From Fuerstiella sp041398845 (GTDB taxonomy: Bacteria; Planctomycetota; Planctomycetia; Planctomycetales; Planctomycetaceae): DNA of 64,000 nucleotides. The notes under the pieces are model-generated. The model was not told the DNA's origin. It worked only from the letters and a program-made list of their open reading frames with translations, and did no database searches. The stretch spans positions 62,001-126,000 of the forward strand of contig JAWKTZ010000014.1 of assembly GCA_041398845.1 (NCBI GenBank). Direction: 5' to 3'. The translations under genes were made by a program, and so were the position numbers. Positions 10,101 to 25,100 of this stretch are shown here, piece after piece (within the stretch, counting starts at the first letter, position 1; each line of letters opens with the position of its first letter).

Positions 10101-13100
10101 GCGATCTCTGCCAACCCGAACAGCTTTGACGATTCCCGAGGTCGAATCGGGCCGGACATTTATCGCAATCTGCTGGAAGGCAATTCGATCAACGGTCTGT
10201 TTGTCCGCAGTACGGTGCAGAACGGAGTTCCTCTGGACCTGTTGACACGACAGGCCCGTTTCGACGATACGGACATCACTCACGTGATCACTCAAAGTCT
10301 GGAAATCTACGGCGGTGCGGGCGGCTCACTGAATGGTTCGGCGCGCACAGCCGGTCGGCTCGCGGTCGATCCGGGCATCGTCGTGAAAATGGCGGGTGCG
10401 CGAATCGAAGCGGATCGCGGGGCTGCTCATCTGATTGCTGAAGGTACCGTTGAGGATCCAGTGATCTTTACATCCTTGTTTGACGACCGTTTCGGAGCAG
10501 GCGGGACGTTCGATACAACGGGCGACGCCGACACTCAGACACCTGCGCCGGGCGACTGGTCGGGACTGATTTTCAACGCCGTGTCGCGCGCCAGCATCGA
10601 TCATGCCTACATTGCCTACGCCGGGGGAGCATCGACTCTGGGGACGGGCGGGCTGAGCAACTTCAATACCATCGAAGCCCATCATGGAGCGAAGGTTCGA
10701 CTGGCCAACAGTACTCTGCAGTTCAACGCTGATGGCAATGCCACAGACAACCGCGATGGTCGAGGAGTCAACAATGCGGCAACCGTGTTCGTGCGTCAGG
10801 CGCAGCCGATCATTGTCAACAATATCTTTGTGGACAACTTCGGTCCTCTGATCAGCATCAACGCCAACGCAATGACGGCCGTTGAACAGCGCGATACCGG
10901 CCGCAGCACCGGGGTTCTGGATGTGGGAGCTCAGAGCGATCTGGACCCTCTGAAACCAGCCACTCAGTTTGCCGACAATTATGGTCCGCTGGTTCGACTG
11001 AACCGGACAGAAAACAACGACATCAATGGATTGTCGATTCGCGGTGAAACGCTGACCACAGAATCGGTGTGGGATGATACCGACATTGTTCACGTCCTGC
11101 GGGATGAAATTGTTGTCAATTATCACCATACCTTCAGTGGCCTGCGTCTGCAGAGTGCACCGGACGCCAGTCTGGTGGTCAAGCTCCAGAATACGCTGGA
11201 TTCGACCGGTAATGTGATTGCGGAAGCCGGTTTCACCGCCGACGGAACGCTGTTGGATATTGAAGATCGAATTGGCGGCACCGTCCAGGTGATCGGGCAG
11301 CCGAAGTTTCCGGTCGTGCTGACATCACTTCAGGACTGCACCGTCGGTGCCGGTTTGACTCCGGAAGGCCTGCCACAGAACTTTACGGACAACGCCTGTG
11401 TTCCGGCGTCGACATCGTTTACACCTCAGGTGATTGACGTCGTCATTCTGCTGGATGACACCGGCAGCTTCTCCGCATCCGGACTGACTCTGGCGACGGT
11501 ATTTCCGCAGATCGTCAGCCAGTTGGCGATTGATCTGGCGGGCGCGGACTTCGCCTATTCAGTTGCACGCTATGAAGACTATGCGACTGATACGGGGCGA
11601 ACGGGTGAATTTGATGACCGACCTTTCATTCTGAATCAGCCGTTGATTACTCCATCGACACCGGATTTCGCGCTCGCAATTGATTCCGCCCTGAACCGGA
11701 CCAGTCCAGGATTCGGCGGAGATGCCCCAGAAAGCGGAATTGAAGCCCTTTGGCAGATCGCGACCGGTGCTGGATTTGACGGCAATCTGGATGGCGATAC
11801 CACGGATTCCGGACCTGCCGGACTGGTGGCGACTCAGACGGTTGTCAGCCCGGGTGGTGACGTACCGGCATTTTCCACATTCATGGCAGACCCGACCGGG
11901 CCGGTTCTGCCACCGGTTGGGACCGGCGGTGGCGTCGGCTGGCGATCAAATGCGGACGAGAAAATCATTATTATTGCAACAGACGTTGGGTTCCAGTATC
12001 AGGACGATGGCCTGTCGACCTACACCGGGGTCGGTGGCGTCACGGTTCCCGCAACAGTGTTTTCAAACGGTGGACGACTGGACTCCCCGGGCGGAAACGG
12101 TGCCACAATTCAGGCGACGGTCGATCGGTTGATCGCCGACGGGATCAAAGTCGTTGGGATGGGGGACGGATTTTCCTCACAGGCACCATTGATGGCACTG
12201 TCATCACTAACTGGAGCCGTGGATGGGGCCGGGAATCCACTGTTCTTTCCGATCAGCCCTGACAATGCATCCGAGATCACCGCCGGAATCATCGGGGCAA
12301 TTACGCAGTCTGTGACCAACAACGCATCCGCCGGGGACTGGCGCAGTCTGCAGTTCTTTCATGACAGCAACGACCGTAACGTCCGCACGGTTCTGGAAGG
12401 TGAACGCGCCAACAACAGCGGCGTGGAGGCTAACAATACCGTTGACAATGCTCAGATTCTGGGCACTCTCGCTCCCAATCAGAAGAGCGGCGATGACAAT
12501 CAGCCGCTGGGCTTCGAAATCCACGGGTCAATCAGTGCCGACGATCCTGGCGATGTGGATCTGTACCAGTTCCGCTTCCGAAGTGACGGTGCGACGCCAA
12601 TCTGGTTTGATGTCGACATGAGTCGTGGGAACTCGCTCGATTCCGTCGTCGAAGTGATCGAAGCGGATGGAACACTGCTGGCTCGGTCTACCGGTGATGG
12701 AGTGAATTACGGAACCATCACCGGCTTTTCCGGTGCCACGGCCGAGGTGCTGGAGCAGTTCGACTACAACGGCGGTGACTTCTATTCCACCAACTTCCGT
12801 GACGCAGGAATGCGCGTGGTGCTGCCCGATACGGGCGGTGCGGAAGGCATTTTCTACGTTCGCATTCGCAGCAATTCGAGCGATCTGAATGTTATTGACG
12901 GTGGTTTGACCAGTGGTGAATACCAACTGGAGCTGCGGTTACAGCAGCAGGATGAAAAACCAGGGTCGACAGTGCGGTATGCCGATATTCGATATGCCAC
13001 AAACGGCATCGAAGTCTTCGGGCTGCCCGCACATTCCCCATTGCTGGGCGAATCCGGCGAATCCACGAACACGAACGGAACTCTGGCCACAGCCGTACGA

Positions 13101-16100
13101 CTGGGCAATCTGCTGGAGTCTGACAACACGACATTTTCGTTTGCCGGGAATCTGCAGTCAGGAAATGATCTGGACCTGCTGCGATTCAATGTCGACTATG
13201 CCACCACGGCTTTGGGCGGAGCCATTCAGGCGATCGGCGGAGTCAACGGAGGAGCCAAGACATGGTCCACAGTCTTTGATCTGGATTATGCCAACGGTCT
13301 GACGCGCGCCAATTCCAGCATGGTTGTGTATCAGGTGATTGGCGGACAGATCGTGCCTGTGCTGATTGGTCGGGAGTCCAATGTGGAAGACGACCAGCCG
13401 CTGTTCGGAGAACCGAACAACGATTCCGACGACCTCACACGCGGCTCGGCCGGAAAGCTGGATCCGTTTATTGGCCCCGTTCAGTTACCGACCGGTATTC
13501 CCGGCAGTCTGACAGAATATGCTGTCGGCGTGTTCTCCGACAGTCAGTTGCTGGAACAGTTAAATCAGACCTATCAATCGGCGGCTGACAATCCGCTGAT
13601 CCGTCTGGAACCGGTGAATTCGGTCACACGAATTATCGAAGACCACATTGGTTTCCAGGGATACAAGTCGCAGGAAAAAGACATCCTGCCATACGACGAG
13701 CAGGACGGACTGGGCGGCAAGACCAATCCGGAAGGTTTGTTCAACATTACCTCTGCGACGACTCTGCAGACGGAAGTGCGTCCGCTGAGACTCAGCGATG
13801 TGCCGCTGTTCGTTTCCAGCATTGACCGGCTGGAGACGGTGGATCCGTTCTTTGGGACTCTGACCACCGATTTGGGCAATCTGTCCGGAAACACGAACTT
13901 CGAAACGCGCGACATCGTCATGCGTTCTGACGGAACTCTGTGGGGCTATCAGCGAATCGACGGCTACACGGGCAATGGCAGCGGCGACAACGGCACAGCC
14001 GGGCGACTGGTGCAGATCGATCCAGGCACCGGAAACGTGACAGTTCGCGGCAACGATAATGTTCTGGGCAGCGTTGCGACACCGGACGTCAGCGACGGGA
14101 CGGGGAACACGCCGGGCTTTGAAGAACTGACATTTACTGACGACGTGGATGCGTTGGCGTGGGAACGCAGTGGCGGAGTGGACCAGGCGGCGCTGTACGC
14201 ACTGTACTACTCGGTCAGAGAACATGGACGGGGAAACAACGGTCTCGGCGGAACCATGGAAACGGACAATTCCAAGCTGTACCGAGCCAATCCGGATTCG
14301 GGCTCCGCGACGAAGGACATAGCCGTAAACAATCAGTATGGAGTGGCCGGCGATATTCAACCCACTGGCGTGACGTTTTCCACGGGATTCATCAGCGTTT
14401 CTGACGGCAACGGCGCAGCGGCCAGCATTCGGCTGCAGGCTCGAGCACCGGGATCGCAGGGCAACGGAATCACGGTCAACATTGTGCGTGGTGATTTCGC
14501 AAATGCGGTGACGGTTTCGACCAGCGGACTGGCCATCACACTGCAGATCGACAACAACCCGAACGCGAACGCCGGGGCGATCATTGACGCCATCAACCGA
14601 CACAGTGGCGCTCGCCAGTTGGTGACCGCCGGTCTGAACAGCGGTGCGGCCGGTGAAGGCGGCGTGACCGTGGGCGGCGGACTCATGTCGACAGCCGTTG
14701 ATGGGCCAATCGGGCCGCTGAACGGTGCGGTCACCGGGATGGCGTTTGGCGATTTCCACGGGGATACTCTGCTGAGTTCGAATACAGAACGGCTGTACGG
14801 AGTCACAGAGCGTGGCGAGTTCCTTCGAATCCGAACTGACACGGGTCTGGTCGAGCGGTATGTTGATCTGACGTCGGTATTGCCGCCAGGAGCGACCGGT
14901 TTTCAGGGACTGGCTCTCGGACCGCAAAACGTCGAAGGAGGTGCGTATTCTCAGGTGCTGTTTGCCATTACAAACAACGGCGCCTTGGTGGCGCTGGATC
15001 CCACCATCTTCACACCGGGGACAGTTGCTCAGACCGATCCGGTTCAGTTTGCCCCCGCCAGTTTCCTTGTCAGCAATGTGTTTGACGTGAACGGCGATGG
15101 TGTGGGCGACAGCGCGACGATTCAACTGGACAATTCAGGCGAAGGTTCAGGAAATAGTTCGCTGCTGAATCCCACCGGCCTCGCATTTTCGCCGCTGGAC
15201 TTCAACCTGTGGCATCCGACCACGCGTCGCGGCAACGATGCAGGACACGGCATCAATGAATTGTTTGACGGCAGCCGGGTGCCATCGGCCGAACCAGTCA
15301 CTCTGTCGGACAGCTTCGGACATAACTACGACACGTTCCAGTCACAGGGTGGTGCCAGTTTCTACTTCGGTCTGGAGCAGTACGCCGCCAACGGCGGTCC
15401 TTATCTGAACTATGAAAGTGAAGAAGGTCAGCTAGGCGTTCTGAACCACGACGTTCAGCGCGACCTGACGTCAAATCCTGCAATCGGAAATAACTATAAC
15501 CTGCCTGGTGGTGCCTATGGATCGTTGACCACCAAGCCGTTTGACCTGACCAGTGAGACAGGTTCACAGTCAGCCAATGATGCTCCGACGCTTTACTTCA
15601 ACTACTTCCTTGCGTCGGAAGATACGAACACGAACACTCCCAACGGAGACATGCGGGACAGTGCGCGGGCTTATATCTCAACCGACGGCGGCACAACATG
15701 GGAACTGCTGGCCACGAACAACGTACCGAACGTCAACGGAGGCTGGATCGGTGAGGATTCCGATGCCGAAGTTCCGGACTTCATCTCGCACACACGCAAT
15801 GCAGACTCCGACAACACGGCAGAGCAGCAGGTTCAGCCACTGTGGGACAACACCGGTACCTGGCGACAGGCACGAGTGGACCTGGCCAATTATGTGGGCC
15901 AGACGGGGCTGATTCTGCGATTTGACTTCAGCACGGCCGGAACAATCGTCGACCTGGTCAGCAGCCCGGGAACGCCGGCCGCTTCGAATGAAGACAGTGC
16001 GAACGACATTCCGAGTGTCAACAACAACACGGTACACCCAGACCTTGCGACGCCCCAGGACGAATACGGAAACCTGAACGACCATCGTCGCGGAGCCAAC

Positions 16101-19100
16101 AACAATTTTGAGGGCTTCTACATCGACGACATTATCATTGGATGGGCCGAACGTGGTGAAATGATCAGTGCGGCGACGACCAACGTCGACATGTTCACTG
16201 TTCCACGGGATCAGGGACAGATGGCGCCCATTCCGCTGCTGACCGGTGCGTACCAGGTCGAAATTCGGCGCGGTGATGAATTTGGGGCGCCGCTGGACGC
16301 AGATGAAGACGGAATTCAGATTGGTAAAACGGTCGACACCAATCGTCGTTTTGTGGACGGACAGTCGCTCGGGCTGACTCAGGCACAGGACGACTTCAAC
16401 CTGGACGGGCTGACCAACGTCACCAGCATCTTCGATTTCCTGGCACTCTCAAACTTTGACTTTACGCAGTTTGTCGACTTCTCAGAACTCGGCTGGAATG
16501 CGTTTGACGCTGCCGGCGGCTGGGCTCGCATACCGGCTTCCGGAACGGGTGGCTCTTCTGTTTTTGGTGACGAAACGAGCAGCATGATGCAGGCCGGTGC
16601 GGTGACCGGCGTTCTGCCGCCGGAACTGGCGGCTATGTTTGCGCGTCTGGATGCACTGGCACAAACCGTTCCGCCGGCATTTGGTGGTCCATTCAACTTC
16701 CCGATTCCTCCACAGTTCAACAATGGCCTCGAGGCTGGTACGCAGTCCGAACTGACTGTGACTGTTCCGGTGGGCGCGGGTCAGGTTGAGTTTGATTATC
16801 GATTCGATCCCGATGCCGGTCACGATCGGTTTGAAATCTGGATTGGAAGTCCCGGAGAAGGTGCTCCTGCATTTTCTTCCACGGAATCCACAATTGGCCA
16901 TCCGATGGCCGACGGCAATGGATTTGTGAAAGCTCGCTTTTCCGTGACGCCGGGAGTTCATACCTTCACATTTATCTATGGGAAGGATTCCACTGGTTCC
17001 AATACTCTGGGGTCGCTGGTTCTGGACAATGTGGTCTTCCCTGATCCGGATGGCGGGCCGCTGCGAGGCGACAGCAACGTGGTGCGTCAGCAGGGGCATT
17101 TTCAGATTGAAGGCAACATCATTCGTGACATTGCCAACGACGGCATTCATGTTGAGGCCGATGATCGTGATCCCGGTACAGGCTTTGCAAGTTTGGGGAC
17201 GCCGATCAATTTTGGATTCCTCAACGCCGGTCGCCTCGCACCGGGCGTGACTATCGCCAACAACATTGTGGCTCGCTTCGGGGCTTCCGGCAGTGGCAGC
17301 GGAATTTATTTTGCCGGGGAAAACGTGGGTGGCAACGTGCCCCCGTCTGCTGTTCCGTTTGGCAAGATCATCAACAACACGATTTACGGTGGCAATGCGG
17401 AACGTCCGACCAACGGCACGGTGGGGATCGATGTCGCCTTCAGTGCGGCACCGTCGATGCTGAACAATCTGATCGTGAATACTGAAACAGGTGTCCGAGT
17501 TGACGGAACATCCTCCGGGTCAATTCTTGCCCGCACGTATTTCCGAGGCAACACGGCTTCTGTTTCCGGCATCGCAAGCCAGAATCAGTTGCCGGACAAT
17601 CCGGCCAATCTGCTGTTCGTGAATCCATCTCAGGACAACTTCTATCTGGCCGGCGACACGGATCCGTCTCCATTCGTGTATACAGGTGCGTTGCCGATTG
17701 ACCGATCTCTTGAGAAACTGGACGACCGCACCGCCTTCGTCAATTTCAAGAACCCACTCGGGATTCCGCGTTCTGACATTATTACGCCTCGCCTGGATGC
17801 CTATGGCCAGGCACGTGTTGACGATCCTTCTCAACTGGGATCAGGCACCGGTGGCGAAATCTTTGCGGACATTGGTGCTGTCGAACGTTCCGACTTTGAA
17901 GGACCGTTTGCGACAATCGTTGTCCCGGAAGATAACACCGGCGGCGATCTGGATCCGTCTGTTCACGACGTGGTTCGCATCGTGCCGACCTTCCTGCAGC
18001 GATTTATCGTGCGACTGAACGATGACGGCATTGGAGTTGATGATGCAACCGTGTCCGGCAGCCAGTGGGAACTGAGAAAGAACGGAGTGCTGCTGCAGCA
18101 GAACATTGACTACACGTTCATTTACAACACGGCAACCAACGAAGTCATCTTCCAGGCGGTGACTGTTTTTGCGACCGACAGTCGCTACACGATCACGCTG
18201 ACCGAACGTGATCCGCAGACCACGGTTCGAGACCTCGCGGGCAACCTGATCGCAGCGAATCGTCTGAATGGAGATATTCGGTTCGAGATCGTTCTGGACA
18301 ATGGTGTCAACGACGCGCCGGTGAACTCTGTGCCGACTACGGCAGCGACTCCGGAAGACACCACAATCACGTTTTCCCAGGCCAATGGCAATGCGATTCG
18401 TGTGTCCGACCAGGACATCCACCTTGGCAACAATCAGATCACCGTCACACTGTTTGCAGAACACGGAACCATTCCCGCAACGGCTGGTCAGGTCGTTGGC
18501 GGTCCGCTGGTGACATTCAGCAATATCAACGTGACCGGTGCGACTCAGGTCCGGCTGCCAAATGCTGCGACGGTTGTGGGTCAGAGCATGACCGTTGGCG
18601 GAGTGACCTTTTCCTACGTCGACGCCAGTGTGGTCGCTGCGCCGACACGGGAACAGATTGCCGTCGATGTTGTCGGCAATGCGACCGCTGCTCAGGTGGC
18701 CAGCGCCACCGTCACAGCGATCAACGGAATTTTCCTGACCACCACGGCGACGGTCAATGGTGTGGACAACACTCGAGTGGATCTGGATCCCGCAGGGCCG
18801 CTTGCATCGAATATCTCCAGTCCGATCGTCGCTTCCGGAAGCCGGCTGACACTGCCGGATGGCAACACAGTCATTGGTGATCATATCAGCGTCGGCGGGA
18901 GAACGTTCACATTCGTCGATGCCGCCGTCGTTGCGTCACCGGTCGCCAATCAGATTGCAGTGAATGATTTCGACAGCTCAGGTGCCGTCGCGATCGCAAC
19001 TGCAAACGCGTTGAATCTGGAATTTGCAGGCACAACGGCGTCTGTCGTCGGCAATTTGATCACGTTGTCCGATGTGACGGTACGCGGAATAACTCCTGCC

Positions 19101-22100
19101 ACCGGTGTGTCGGTCATCTCTGTTTCCGGCAGTGCTGACGAAGTTAATCAGTATCTGAATGGACTGCAGTTCCGTCCCGCCGACGATTACCATGGCCGGG
19201 CCACCTTGACGGTTCTGAGCGAAGACGCCGGCCAGTATACCATTATCACGGCCAATCGCTTCAATCAGACGGATGTGGATACCATCGCCATCACCGTCAC
19301 GCCGGTCAATGATCAACCTCTGGCAGGAACCGTGCCTGATCAGAATGTCGTCGAGGACACAGACGTGGTGGCTCCCGCCGGAGTCGACGTTCAGACGGTC
19401 ACTTTGAACGGTATCATGGCCGGACCGCTGAACGAAACCGAACTGGTTCAGGTCACGGCCACCGTGGATGCGACCACCAACATCGCGATGACCACCGGAA
19501 TCCGGACGATCGGAGCCAGCCTGACTGTCAACTCAGAGGTGTTCCGCTTCGTCAACGCTGCGGCATTGCCCGCACCGGTCGCGGGAATCACGGACATTCC
19601 GGTGTTCGCCACGGATTCCACCATCGCAGTCGCATCGGCCGCCACAACCGCGATCAACGACCGCTTTGCGGCTTTGGGGGCGACGACTCCGTTAGCTCGT
19701 CAGTTGCAGAATACTGTTTCGCTGTCATTGGCTTCAACACTCGTGACAACCACTGCAACGGACGTGTTTGTGATTACGAATCAGGACGATCTGCTGGACA
19801 TCGTCACCACTCAGATGATCGAAGTGGCATACACATTCCCCGGAACGTCAGCCACAATCTCGTACCGACCGAAAGCTCAGGCGTACGGCATTGCGAATGT
19901 CACCGTGACGATGATGGATGCCGGGGTTGACAGGATTCTGGTTGACAACCCCGGCACGGGCGTTGACGAGTCAGCCGACAATCTGAGTATCACGCGGACG
20001 TTTGCGATTCTGGTCAGCCCGGAGAATGACAACGCAAACCTGGATCCGATTGTGCCCGCAACGATCACACTGCCGGAACAAACCACGGCTGTAGAGCGGT
20101 CAATTCCACTGACCGGTATCAACGCGGGCCAGGCCAACGAACTGGATGATGTCCGAGTGACCGCGACGGTTGCTCCCACGGCCGTTGTGGCGATTGCTCG
20201 CGGCAACAACGTCGTCGGGGAAACACTGACCGTCGGCGGTGTGATCTTCCGCTACGTCAGTGCTGCAGGCGTCCTGCCGAATGAAATCGTCATCGCGCCT
20301 GGCGATTCGACGTTCGATGTGGCGACAAAAACGGCCAATGCAATCAACTCTTCCGTTCTTGGACCGATTGCCGTTGCGGCAGCCAACTATGTTACGATCA
20401 ATATTGCTTCCGGTTTGGTCATTGGATCCACCAACGATGCAGTGGATTCATTTCACATCATGAGCCAGACGGATCTGATTCAGAACGTCTGGATCGAAGG
20501 TTTCACTTCCCGTGAATCCGCTGGCGATGCCATACTGCATTACACGCCCGGCGTTTCTGAATTCGGCGGCCCCGTGACAGTCACGGTGACTGCCGAAGAC
20601 GCCGGCATCGACGGACTGCTGAGCACGACGGGTGACAATGGATCAACGTCTCGCAGCATCACAATCCTGCTGACACCAGTGAACGATGCTCCTTTGCTGG
20701 GTGCCAACAACGACCAGGACAACTTCGAAAATGATGGTCCCCGGAACGTCACCCTGACCGGCATCGCGGCCGGTCCGGATAACGAACTGGAAGACCTGGA
20801 ACTGTCTGCCGCTCAGCAGGCGTCACTGATTATTGCGTTTTCCAGCGGTGACAATGTTCTCGGTCAGACGCTGACAATCGATAACGGAATTAATCCGCCG
20901 ACTGACTTCATCTACAACACCAGCGGTGGCAGTTCGACGACCATTGGTGTGTTGGCAACAGATTCCACATTCATGGTGGCTCAGAAGACTGCGGATGCCA
21001 TCAACGCATTCTTCGGTCTCGGGACAGCCGTGGCTCGCGAAAACTACCTGACCATTGCTCAGCCGTGGACTGCGACAGGATCCTATCCGGCCTTCTGGTT
21101 CAGCACAGACGCGGACGTTGTGACCGGGCTGACTGTTGGCCCCTACACATCACGGGACGCAACGGCCAATGTGCAATACAACGTGGAAGACGCGTTCGGC
21201 TCAGTGCCCGTCACTGTCACTCTGACGGATGCCGGTCTGGATGGAATTTCAGGAAACGGCGACGATATCGCGACCGACCGCACTTTCCGTATCAACGTAT
21301 CCGCAGTCAACGATCTTCCCACGCTGGACGTGATTGTTCCGGCAGTCGATCTGTCTAATGAGGAAAACGGCGAAGAGAGCGTCACTCTGACCGGCATTTC
21401 CGCCGGGCGCATGAACGAACTGGAGAACACCCGCTTCCTGAACGCGTCGATTGCCGCCACGCGATCCGTTGCATTTGCTCCGGGGTCTCGAATTGTCGGT
21501 CAGATCCTGACTGTCAGTGGAACACCGTTTGTCTACGTGAACCTGGCCAACGGGCCTGCCGGAGTGAATCAGATTGGAATCAATCTGACCGACAGCACTC
21601 AACAGGTTGCCGCAGCAACCGCAGCGAAGCTGAACTCACAGTTCGGTCCGGGAGCCGCCGTTGTCACGGACAACACCATCACGACAACTCGAACAGTGAC
21701 AGGTTCCACCAGCTACTTCGCTGTCATGGAAGCTGCGGACATCATTGCCGGCTCGCGATTTGATTACGTTTCCAGAGCGAACACGGGAACGTTCCATTAT
21801 ACGCCGAGCACGGTTAACTTCGGTCAGGTCACTGTCACTCTGACTCTGCAGGACGCGGGTGTGGACGGAATCTTTGATGACGTTTCCGGAACGGCACGCG
21901 ACGAATCGGCCGACAACCGGATGGTGTCGCGCTCGTTTACGATTACTGTTGCTCCGCATAACGATTCTCCGACGCTGAACGCCATTGTTGATCAGCCGGT
22001 CGCTGGACAGCCATCGATCAATGAAGACTCGGGACAGTACAGCGTTAACCTGACCGGTCTGACCGCCGGTGCGGTTAACGAACTGGAAGACGTTGCACTG

Positions 22101-25100
22101 ACCGCAACTGTCAGCGGAACGTCTGTGGCTGTTGGAATTGGTGCCAACGTGATTGGCAAGAGTCTGACGTTTAACGGAGCCTCAACGTTTACCTTTGTCG
22201 CAACCGGAACCGCCACAAGCTCAACCGATGTTGAAGTGGATGCCACCGATTCGACTCAAACAGTCGCCACAAAGCTGGCCAACGCAGTCAATCTGGCAGG
22301 ACTGGGCTTCAGCGTTACGGCTTACGAAAATACGGTTAACACGGCTGTCTCCGTAACCACCACAGCGGCGGATGGCTTTGCCATCATGCTGGCAGCCGAC
22401 ATGTTGAACATTGATGGTTTCAATTACACGTCGCGCGACACCACCGGCACGCTGCTGCTGACTCCGCTGGCCAACGCGTTTGGTCAGGTGATTGTGACCG
22501 TGACTGCCACCGATGCCGGAATTGACGGACTGTTTTCAACGGCGGCCGGCAATGCGTCGTCGTCGCAGAGTTTCGTCGTCACGCTGACACCAATGAATGA
22601 CAGGCCGACGATCGATGTCATTCCCAACCAGCCGGCAGCCGGTCAACCGGCGATCAACGAAGATTCCGGAGCACACAGTGTCGTTCTGACCGGAATCACG
22701 GCCGGAGTCGACAACGAACTGGAAGACCTGAATCTGACGGCCACGATCCGCGGCACGTCGGTTGCTGTCGGAGCGGGGCAGAATGTTCTCGGCAAGTCGC
22801 TTGTTGTCAACGGGACAACGTTCAACTATGTCGCTGTCGGGGCAGCTCAGTCAAACCTGGACATCGAAGTCTCCGGAGCCAACTCGACTCAGTCTGTGGC
22901 CTCCAAAACGGCAATTGCGATCAATGCAGCGGGAATCGGAGTTGCCGCAACGTCGTTCCAGAATACGGTGAACATGATCGCCAATGTAACCACAACGGCG
23001 ACAGACGGCATTGTCGTGACGGAAGCCGCCAGTCTGATCCGCATTGACGGCTTCACTTATACATCACGTGATGCCAGCCAGACCGGCACGCTGCACTATA
23101 CACCGCTTGACAACGCGTTTGGGCAGGTGACTGTCACGGTAACGGCGACGGACAACGGCATTGACGGGCTGGAAGGCACCGCTGCCGACAACGAAGTCTT
23201 TTCCAGGACGTTCACGATCTCGTTGTCACCGGACAACGATTTGCCGACACTGGATCCGATTGCTGACCAGCCGGTGAGCGGGCAGTACAACGAAGATTCC
23301 GGTCAGCGCAGTGTGGGCCTGACCGGCATCACGGCGGGAATCGCCAATGAGCTGGAAGACATTCAGTTTTCGGCCTCGGTCAGCGGCACGTCCGTGGCCG
23401 TGGGCGCGGGAGCGAACGTGACCGGCAGGTCACTGACGTTCAACGGGGTGCATACGTTTACGTTTGTCGCTCCCGGAACTTCAACCAGTGCCACCGAAAT
23501 CGAAGTGGCCGCAGGCGATTCCACTCAGGTCGTGGCGATGAAAGCCGCCACTGCGATCAATGCGGCCGGACTGGCGGGCCTGACAGTGACCAGTTCCGAC
23601 AATACCATCAGCACGGCCTCCACCGTGACGACGACCGCCACAGACGGTTTCGCAATTATGCAGGCCGCCGACATGGTGACCATCGACAGTTTCAGCTACG
23701 TGTCTCGCAATGCAGCCGGAACAGGGACGCTCTTCTACACGCCCAAACCGAACGCATTCGGACAGGTGACGGTGACCGTGACAGCAACGGACGCCGGCGT
23801 CGACGGATTCTTCCAGACCACCGGTGACAACCGATCCGTGTCTCAAAGCTTTACGCTGACACTGACTCCGGTCAACGATCCACCGGTCCTGAATGCGATT
23901 CCGAATCAGCCGACCAGTGGCCAGCCTGCCGTCAATGAAGACTCGGGACAGCACAGTGTCGGTTTGACGGGAATTGCCACCGGTGCCGACAACGAACTGG
24001 AAGACATCGTCCTGACGGCCACCGTCAGTGGAAACTCGGTCGCGGTCGGCAGCGGGGCCAATGTCATCGGTGAAACGCTCACCCTGGACTCAACCGTATT
24101 CCGGTTCGTCGCCAGTGCAGTCGGAGCAGGAGTCACAGATATCGTCGTGGACGCAGCCGATTCATCTCAGATCGTGGCGACTAAAGCTGCTGCGGTGATC
24201 AACAGCACGACCGGAACGACCGGAGTGTCCGTGACCGTGTATCAGAATACGATCAACACTGCGGCAACGGCCACCGTGTCGTCCGGCAGGGGCCTGGCTG
24301 TCCGGCAGGCGTTGAGCATGATTCGCATCGATCAGATCGACTACCCGGCTCGCAATCCCGCCGGCACAGCAACATTGCTTTACACTCCGTTGCTGAATGC
24401 GTTCGGCCAGGTCACCGTAACCGTGACTGCCACCGACGCCGGTGTCGACGGCCTGCAGGGGACAGCTTTGGGCAACGAAGTCGCGTCCCGCAGCTTTACG
24501 CTGAACCTTGCTCCGGTCAACGATCTTCCCACGATCAACGCCGTGGCAACTCAGACCGTCGCCGAAGACAGCGGTGCGAATTCGGTGACATTGACCGGCA
24601 TTTCTCCCGGTGCCAATGAACTTCAGGATGTGAGTATCACCGCGACCATCGATGACACCAGCGTTCTGATTGTTCCGAGCGGTGGAGATGCTGTTGGGAA
24701 AAAGATAACCGTTGGCGGTGAAGAGTTCACCTATGTCACCGCTCTGTCCAGCGGAGCGGCGGCGAGTCACGAGATCCTGATCATTGATGTGGTCACTCTG
24801 GTCACCGTGGATTCCACGTTTGAAGTAGCCACGGCCACGGCCAGCAAGTTGAATGCATTCTTTGGAGCGGGCACCGCGACAGCGTTCCGAAATACAGTCA
24901 ACACCGCTCTGACTGTCGGCACTCTGGACAATCCGTTCATTGCGGTTCCGGCGGCTCAGATCATTCAGCAGCCGACTGTCACTTATACCAGTCGGGACAC
25001 AACGGGAACGCTGCTTTATCGAACTCTGCCGAACGCCTTCGGTCAGGTCACGGTGACGCTCACCGTTCAGGATGCCGGTCTGGACGGCCTGTCGGGCACA

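Noticed and set aside
13560..15125. Long minus-strand open frame (521 codons) inside the giant gene
   Set aside because: It is antisense to the repeat-rich coding sequence and its translation is Arg/His/Ser-rich without motifs; a shadow of biased codon use.
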